A stretch of 64,000 nt of DNA, from the NCBI RefSeq assembly GCF_006715025.1, contig NZ_VFMK01000001.1, forward strand, positions 2,728,001 to 2,792,000. Reading direction: 5' to 3'. The position numbers and the translations under genes were made by a program. Below the pieces are notes generated by a model. It made no database searches and was not told the origin of the DNA. It worked only from the letters and a program-made list of their open reading frames with translations. Positions 59,334-64,000 of the stretch are shown here, piece after piece. Each line of letters starts with the position of its first letter. The stretch's first letter is position 1. The stretch is from Serratia fonticola. Lineage in GTDB: Bacteria > Pseudomonadota > Gammaproteobacteria > Enterobacterales > Enterobacteriaceae.

Positions 59334-60254
59334 ATGAGTATCAACGTTAACGTGGTGGTAGCGGGTAATTTCACTATCGATGACATGGTGTTGCCAGATG
59401 GCTCAACATCCATGGGTGTCACGGGAGGAGATGTCCTGTATGGCGCATTAGGTGCACGCTTTTGGCTTGACGGGATCGGGATGCTGTCCCGTGCCGGAGA
59501 ACAGTTCTCGCAACATAACCTCGATAAATGTGTTGCCGCAGGCCTGGATATCTCTGGGGTGAGTATTCATGCCGGTGATGATGTCAGGAACTGGATAATT
59601 TATGAAGACGATGGTCGCCGTCATTTTATTTACCGCACAGACCCACAGCGCTTCAATGCACTTTCGCCCGAGGGGGGCGACGTTCCGGAGTTTTATCTGC
59701 AAGCATCTTGCCTGTTCCTGGCCGCAATGCCAATTCAAAACCAGTTGGAACTGGCAAAAGCGTTTAAAGCCGCCGGGGTAACGGTACTGTTTGATCCTCA
59801 TGAAGAGGATGCCAGTGATAATAAAGCGCGGGTTTATGAAACCTTAAAATATACCGATATTTTTATGCCCAGTGAGGAGGAGGCCTATCGCCTTTGCCAT
59901 TCTCGGGACTATAAAGCGGTCGCCCGGCATTTTGCTCAGTCTGGCCCGGATACCGTCATCATCAAACTCGGTTCAGAAGGGTGTCTGATTTATCAAAAAT
60001 CTCAGGATTGCTTTACCCATTTGCCGTGTTTCAAGACACAGGTCGTTGATGTCACCGGGGCAGGGGATACTTTTGGCGGTGGGTTCACCGCCGGTTATGC
60101 ACTGACACATGACGTGGTGACGGCGGCGATGTATGGCACGGTGTCAGCATCGTTTGCTATCGAAGATTTTGGTTCATTACAGCTATTTAACAAGAATAAA
60201 GCCGATGCGGCGGCAAGGCTCGCCGAATACCAGAAAAACAATATCAACGTATGA
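59334..60254 (+). CDS. PfkB-family sugar kinase
   Basis: The 306-aa product is a ribokinase-fold kinase. The N-terminal substrate region is VVVAGNFTIDDMVLPDGS and GVTGGDVLYGALGARFWLDG (the G-G motif near residues 31-40), and the C-terminal PfkB signature with the catalytic Asp is VDVTGAGDTFGGGFTAGYAL near residues 239-258, giving ATP and anion-hole binding. Such enzymes phosphorylate sugars, sugar acids or fructosamines. It is first in a four-gene operon with a SIS-domain protein, like FrlD with FrlB in fructoselysine breakdown. The ATG follows GGGGGCAGCGCG. Confidence 0.85.
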   Translation: MSINVNVVVAGNFTIDDMVLPDGSTSMGVTGGDVLYGALGARFWLDGIGMLSRAGEQFSQHNLDKCVAAGLDISGVSIHAGDDVRNWIIYEDDGRRHFIYRTDPQRFNALSPEGGDVPEFYLQASCLFLAAMPIQNQLELAKAFKAAGVTVLFDPHEEDASDNKARVYETLKYTDIFMPSEEEAYRLCHSRDYKAVARHFAQSGPDTVIIKLGSEGCLIYQKSQDCFTHLPCFKTQVVDVTGAGDTFGGGFTAGYALTHDVVTAAMYGTVSASFAIEDFGSLQLFNKNKADAAARLAEYQKNNINV

Positions 60255-60315
60255 TTTTTTCATTATTGCCAACACCAGGGAAATTTATTCAATTTATTAC
60301 TTTATGAGGTATCAA

Positions 60316-61437
60316 ATGAGTCAGCGAAGAGATATTCAAGTCATGATGGATGAGTTGCAACAGACTTCTCATGTTATCAAGGAAAACTTGGCCACTTTTC
60401 TCGATGGGTTGAAAAGTAATAACGCTATTTTTGAGAGCGATGTCAGGAAAATATATGCAGTGGGCTGCGGCGACTCATTGTTTGCCGCTATGGCGGTAAA
60501 AGAGGCCTTTATTAAAACGTCTGGAATCGAATTTGTTGCCGTTGAGGCGATGGAATTTTGCCGTTATGAGGTAGAGAATATTCCTGAAGGTTCCGTGGTA
60601 TTTGTTATTTCTTACTCGGGTTCCGTTGCCAGAACGGCAGAGTGCGCAACCGCAGCACGCCAGCATGGGGCTAAAGTGGTGGCATTAACGGGAAATCCGC
60701 AAGGGCGCCTGGCTAAATTAGCCGACCATGTGTTGTTGTACAAGGTCGAGTCGCTGGGGTTTGCGCCAGGGACGATCTCATTTACCGCAGCGCTGATGAG
60801 CCTGTATCTGATTGCGATAAAGTTCGGTCAATACCCGCAACGTGCGCCAAAGATAAACGCGGATGAGGCATTGAAGGCGTTGAATGACATTGTTCAACTG
60901 ACCACCGATACTATCCTCTCGCTGAAAGATGACGCATACCGTATTGCGGAAAAATTCAAGAACCAAAAACTGTTCTATGTTATCGGTGCCGGCCCTAATC
61001 TTGGTATTGCGCATTTTGGCGCAGCCAAATTGATCGAAGGCGGAGAACTTGATGCTATTCCTCAGCAATTGGAAGAGTGGGCGCATCTGCAATATTTCAC
61101 CAGCACGCCAGAAAAAGTCACCCTCGTTATCTGTCCGGAAGGGCGAGCGATTAGCCGGGCGAGAGAATTAATTTCAGAAATGAATTTTATTGATACTCGC
61201 AGCATTCTTATTACGTCGGGAAAAGGCAAGCAACTCAATGCGGAAGATGAATTATGTATTCCGGGAAATATAGATGAAATATATACGCCACTTTTGACCA
61301 GTGTCGTATTGGGGCTTATCGCTTTCTATATTTCGTATGCCAATGGTAAGTCATCTTATAACTTCAAAAGCCAGGAGGAAGAAGAAGAACACTATGCCAC
61401 GCTGCACGACAGCGAGTTTTATCAATGGGAGCACTAG
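60316..61437 (+). CDS. SIS-domain phosphosugar isomerase or deglycase
   Basis: The 373-aa product has two SIS domains. The first shows KIYAVGCGDSLFAAMAVKEA near residue 41-60 and VFVISYSGSVARTAECATAA near 95-114, the Ser/Gly-rich loop that binds sugar phosphates; the second starts with LFYVIGAGPNLGIAHFGAA near residue 218-236 and has a Glu (IEGGELDAIPQQLEEW) where GlmS and FrlB-type proteins have the catalytic Glu. A very acidic tail (SQEEEEEHYATLH) follows. It may isomerise or deglycate the product of the PfkB kinase. Start chosen at ATG 60316 with ATGAGGT upstream; the frame reaches 60133 into the kinase gene. The next gene begins three bases after its stop. Confidence 0.85.
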   Translation: MSQRRDIQVMMDELQQTSHVIKENLATFLDGLKSNNAIFESDVRKIYAVGCGDSLFAAMAVKEAFIKTSGIEFVAVEAMEFCRYEVENIPEGSVVFVISYSGSVARTAECATAARQHGAKVVALTGNPQGRLAKLADHVLLYKVESLGFAPGTISFTAALMSLYLIAIKFGQYPQRAPKINADEALKALNDIVQLTTDTILSLKDDAYRIAEKFKNQKLFYVIGAGPNLGIAHFGAAKLIEGGELDAIPQQLEEWAHLQYFTSTPEKVTLVICPEGRAISRARELISEMNFIDTRSILITSGKGKQLNAEDELCIPGNIDEIYTPLLTSVVLGLIAFYISYANGKSSYNFKSQEEEEEHYATLHDSEFYQWEH

Positions 61438-61440
61438 CCT

Positions 61441-62232
61441 ATGAGTACGTTAGCGTTATTAGGTAAAGGGCGTTGCAGCATCGGGGTTATTCATATTCCC
61501 CCCTTTCCGACCAGTTTTCGTCGACCTAAAGGTAGCTTTGAGGAATTACTGGATTACTGTGAGCGCTGTGCGAGACGCCTGGAAGAGGCCGGTTTTGATG
61601 CGCTGTTATTGCAAAACGTTGGCGATGAGCCGACACATCTTGCGGCACCGCCAGAAACGGTGGCCTACATGACGTTGGTTGGCGATCGCGTCAGAAAGGC
61701 GGTATCGCTCCCGTTGGGGATCAGCCTGTTGAATCATGACGGCAAATCCCCCTTGGCCATCGCAAAGGCCATCGGTGCTGATTTTGTCAGATTGAAAACC
61801 TATGTCGGCGTCATGGTTAAAATGACCGGCCTGTTAAACGGCTGTTATTACGAGGCGGTGAAATATCGCCGAGAGATCCAGGCGGAAAATATTGCGCTGT
61901 TTGCAGATATTTTCGACCGTGAAGGCCAACCACTGGGGGCGGTGGATTTGGTGGAGATGGCGCATTTTGCCGAATACAGTTGCATGGCTGATGCGCTTAT
62001 TCTCACCGGACGCAGCAAAGAAGAGACCAGCCAGATGTTGCAGGCGGTCGCTGAGAAAGTGTCTCTGCCGTTGATCGTCGGGGGCGGAGTCAACGCAGGT
62101 TCAGCGGGAATATTAAAATCACTGTGTAAGGGATTTATTATCGGCGCAGCTGTAAAAGAACAAGCGGATGATTTTTCAGAAATTTCGACTGAAAAAGCCA
62201 CCCGTCTTGTCGCCTCAATTAAGTTACCTTAA
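61441..62232 (+). CDS. BtpA/SgcQ-family TIM-barrel protein
   Basis: The 263-aa product matches the BtpA family (PF03437): SIGVIHIPPFPTSFRRP near the N-terminus, EAGFDALLLQNVGDEPTHL near residue 52-70, GADFVRLKTYVGVMVKMTG near residue 117-135, ADALILTGRSKEET and PLIVGGGVNAGSAG near 215, where the phosphate-binding loop of such barrels lies. E. coli SgcQ belongs here, next to a PTS and isomerase; cyanobacterial BtpA affects photosystem I. No reaction has been firmly assigned. In this operon an aldolase or isomerase acting on a phosphorylated sugar fits best. It lies three bases after the SIS gene. Confidence 0.85.
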   Translation: MSTLALLGKGRCSIGVIHIPPFPTSFRRPKGSFEELLDYCERCARRLEEAGFDALLLQNVGDEPTHLAAPPETVAYMTLVGDRVRKAVSLPLGISLLNHDGKSPLAIAKAIGADFVRLKTYVGVMVKMTGLLNGCYYEAVKYRREIQAENIALFADIFDREGQPLGAVDLVEMAHFAEYSCMADALILTGRSKEETSQMLQAVAEKVSLPLIVGGGVNAGSAGILKSLCKGFIIGAAVKEQADDFSEISTEKATRLVASIKLP

Positions 62233-62253
62233 CTTCAAGCACTGAGGTGTCAT

Positions 62254-63441
62254 ATGAAAAGTAGCTATTTTTGTTACAGCATGGGGTTCGCCTTCCTTTA
62301 TTTTGCTTTTGGTGGCGTATTCCCGTTGATATCAACCTATCTGGAGGGGATCGGATTCTCCGGCATGCAAATCGGGACCGTTATTGCTTCCGGGACCTTC
62401 CTGACATTAGGTGCCCAGCCTATTTTAGGGGCGATCAGTGACCGGGTTCATAACCCTAAAAAAGTGACATTAATAACGATCGCTATCATGATCGCCATCT
62501 GTGCCGTATTGTCATTCAATAGAAACTTTGCGTTTATTGTCGTGTTCTATGGTCTGATGATTGCGATGATGAACGGTGTCGTGCCTTTGACGGATAACAT
62601 TGCGTTGGGCTCACCGCACGATTATGGCAAGATACGCATGTGGGGCTCGATCGGTTTTGCGATCGCCGCGCAAATAGGCGGGGTGATTTATGAAGAGCTC
62701 ACCGATAAGTCCATGTTTATACTGTTCATTATCGGCATGGCGATTACATTTATGTTTTTCCTTACCGTCACAAACCCGAAGGTTTCTGTTGATGAGGAAA
62801 AAAACAAAGAGAAAGTGCCCTATAAAGAAATTTTCTCAAACGTATTAAAGAATAAGCACTATCTGCTGTTCCTCGCTGTGACCTTCTTTATGACCGGGGC
62901 TAACGAAACACACCTGGTGTATTTCGGCCTGCTGTTTAAGGAAATGGGGGGAGCCCCCACCGCATTGGGGACAACCTTCCTGCTGTTTACCGTCAGTGAG
63001 ATCCCTTTCATTTTCCTGGCCGATAAAATCATTAAACGCTGTGGGATCCGTCCTATCGTGATTGCAACCTGTGCGATTTATGGTGCCAGGTTTATGTGGT
63101 ACTCAACACTGCCTTCACCCTTTATTGTGCAATTGACGGCGGTTATTCAGGGGATATCGCTGGGTCTGTTTATTGTCTCTTCGGTACATGTTGTCGGCAG
63201 CTTGATTGAGCCTAAATACCGCAATACGGCAATGAGCCTGGTGGCAATGATGGGGCTGGGATTGGGCGCGATGGTGTACCAACTGCTTGGTGGTTATCTG
63301 ATGGATATCTACGGCGCGAAAGCCATTTACTTCGTCATTGGTGCATTATCGTTCGTTGCGCTGGTTATTTTCCTGTTCATCAAAATACCCGACGAAAATA
63401 GCCGTTCTCAACACGTTGAAGACGTTATCGAGATTAAATAA
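62254..63441 (+). CDS. MFS transporter of the kinase-SIS-BtpA operon
   Basis: The 395-aa product has twelve membrane helices. It belongs to the LacY/NupG-like part of the superfamily: FAFGGVFPLISTYLEGIGFS at helix 1, LGAQPILGAISDRVHNPKKV with the loop-2/3 motif near residue 50, and GSIGFAIAAQIGG near residue 130. A basic-acidic loop (DEEKNKEKVPYKEI) separates the two halves. It is last in the operon, after BtpA by 21 bases, and should bring in the substrate of the kinase. Proton symport of an unphosphorylated sugar or sugar adduct is expected. Confidence 0.85.
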   Translation: MKSSYFCYSMGFAFLYFAFGGVFPLISTYLEGIGFSGMQIGTVIASGTFLTLGAQPILGAISDRVHNPKKVTLITIAIMIAICAVLSFNRNFAFIVVFYGLMIAMMNGVVPLTDNIALGSPHDYGKIRMWGSIGFAIAAQIGGVIYEELTDKSMFILFIIGMAITFMFFLTVTNPKVSVDEEKNKEKVPYKEIFSNVLKNKHYLLFLAVTFFMTGANETHLVYFGLLFKEMGGAPTALGTTFLLFTVSEIPFIFLADKIIKRCGIRPIVIATCAIYGARFMWYSTLPSPFIVQLTAVIQGISLGLFIVSSVHVVGSLIEPKYRNTAMSLVAMMGLGLGAMVYQLLGGYLMDIYGAKAIYFVIGALSFVALVIFLFIKIPDENSRSQHVEDVIEIK

Positions 63442-63507
63442 TAAAAGATATCTATTAGCCTTATTTGTGTAAACCAGGTACAGAATTTTTTATCAACGAC
63501 GCTCCTG

Positions 63508-63555
63508 CGCTCACATGCCTACCCGCAATTTGGGTTGCCGTGTGAGCGTTTTTTT
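63508..63555 (+). terminator. Terminator of the kinase-SIS-BtpA-MFS operon
   Basis: CGCTCACA (63508-63515) and TGTGAGCG (63541-63548) pair, with an inner ACCC/GGGT stem, followed by seven T residues. Confidence 0.9.
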
Positions 63556-63910
63556 CATGATTATCCCAACATCTTCTCTTTTACCATCGTGCGCCTCGTC
63601 TTACGGAATTGGCTCAGGGTAAACTTAAGAACGCGAAACTCATCATCATGTGGGCCGATGTCGATGGGGAAATCTGTTCTTGCATCAGGAAATCCGTCAT
63701 TTGTCGCGCCAGGGTAGTCTACGATCTGACAGTAATTATTTGTATTTTGGTTGTGTGCTGTCAGTGAGGGGATACTGGATAATTCGTCCATATCTACAAG
63801 ATGAAAGTTGTGCCAAGAGGTTTCCAAAATAGTGACTGTATTCTGTCAATCAAACTATTAAAGGTTTACACTGCCATTATAAATATTATGGTTAAGGTGG
63901 AAGTATTAAT
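63556..63910. other. Gene-poor, increasingly AT-rich stretch
   Basis: About 355 bases. An 88-codon minus-strand frame (63561-63827) starts with TTG, has no ribosome site and no recognisable motif. AT content rises after 63830, as in a promoter or horizontally acquired segment. Confidence 0.4.
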
Positions 63911-64000
63911 ATGTTGAATCATAAAAGGATAAAGGTTTTTTTTGATGAATATATTCTTGGTATAGAAATGAAGTATTATTCTGTGGTGATTGTGAGTTCA
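63911..64000 (+). CDS. Start of an unidentified gene, cut by the window edge
   Basis: From ATG 63911 the frame stays open for 30 codons to the window end (MLNHKRIKVFFDEYILGIEM is the first part). AAGGTGGAAG lies eight bases before the ATG, a good ribosome site. The region is AT-rich compared with its neighbours. Too little is visible to assign a family. Confidence 0.5.
   Translation, partial: MLNHKRIKVFFDEYILGIEMKYYSVVIVSS

Noticed and set aside
63561..63827. 88-codon minus-strand frame near the right edge
   Set aside because: TTG start, no ribosome site, no known motif; crosses close to the operon terminator.

Overview
The window looks like a chromosomal segment of a Serratia, most likely Serratia fonticola. 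Three things suggest this: a class A beta-lactamase of the FONA/SFO type beside an AmpR-like LysR gene (8.1-9.0 kb); the enterobacterial order exoX, holE, ftnA, yobA-yebZ-yebY, sdsR at the left end; and moderate G+C with typical enterobacterial signals. The species call is an inference from remembered sequences. No tRNA, rRNA, insertion sequence, CRISPR array or integrase was seen.

Left part (0-13.7 kb), mostly core and stress functions: exoX (cut by the window edge), a DksA paralogue lacking the zinc-finger cysteines behind a near-perfect Zur box, a frameshifted proline iminopeptidase, holE, ftnA with a Fur-box candidate, the copper-related yobA-yebZ-yebY set, the sigma-S dependent small RNA SdsR, the beta-lactamase locus, two adjacent SOS units (cho and umuDC, each with a LexA box), uspF and hiuH.

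Middle part (13.9-28.7 kb), metabolic islands: a GH18 chitinase-like protein without signal peptide, a class I aldolase divergent from a nitrilase-family amidohydrolase, a large membrane HD-GYP protein, aegA with a second ferredoxin-like gene, and the glyoxylate operon gcl-hyi-glxR behind a DeoR-family gene. HiuH, AegA and Gcl-Hyi-GlxR could all serve purine/urate/allantoin breakdown.

Right part (29-56 kb): a DhaR-type regulator, a BCCT transporter with a FAD oxidoreductase, an NhaC-type antiporter with a paralogous FAD oxidoreductase in the opposite direction, dhaK-dhaL-dhaM (DhaM carries a complete Enzyme I), gldA, an MFS transporter, and a compact ethanolamine-utilisation microcompartment operon (eutS-P-Q-D-M-N-E-G-A-B-C-L-K). 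That operon lacks eutT, eutJ, eutH and eutR at the places where E. coli has them. Together these genes could use glycerol, ethanolamine and possibly a quaternary amine, the parts released from phospholipids.

Right end (56-64 kb): a LysR regulator divergent from a D-tartrate dehydratase gene, then a DeoR repressor divergent from a four-gene operon (PfkB kinase, SIS-domain protein, BtpA/SgcQ-family protein, MFS transporter). The intergenic region has three 16-bp DeoR-like palindromes and a strong CRP site. This last system is the best candidate for an undescribed catabolic pathway. The final 400 bases are AT-rich and hold only the start of an unidentified gene.
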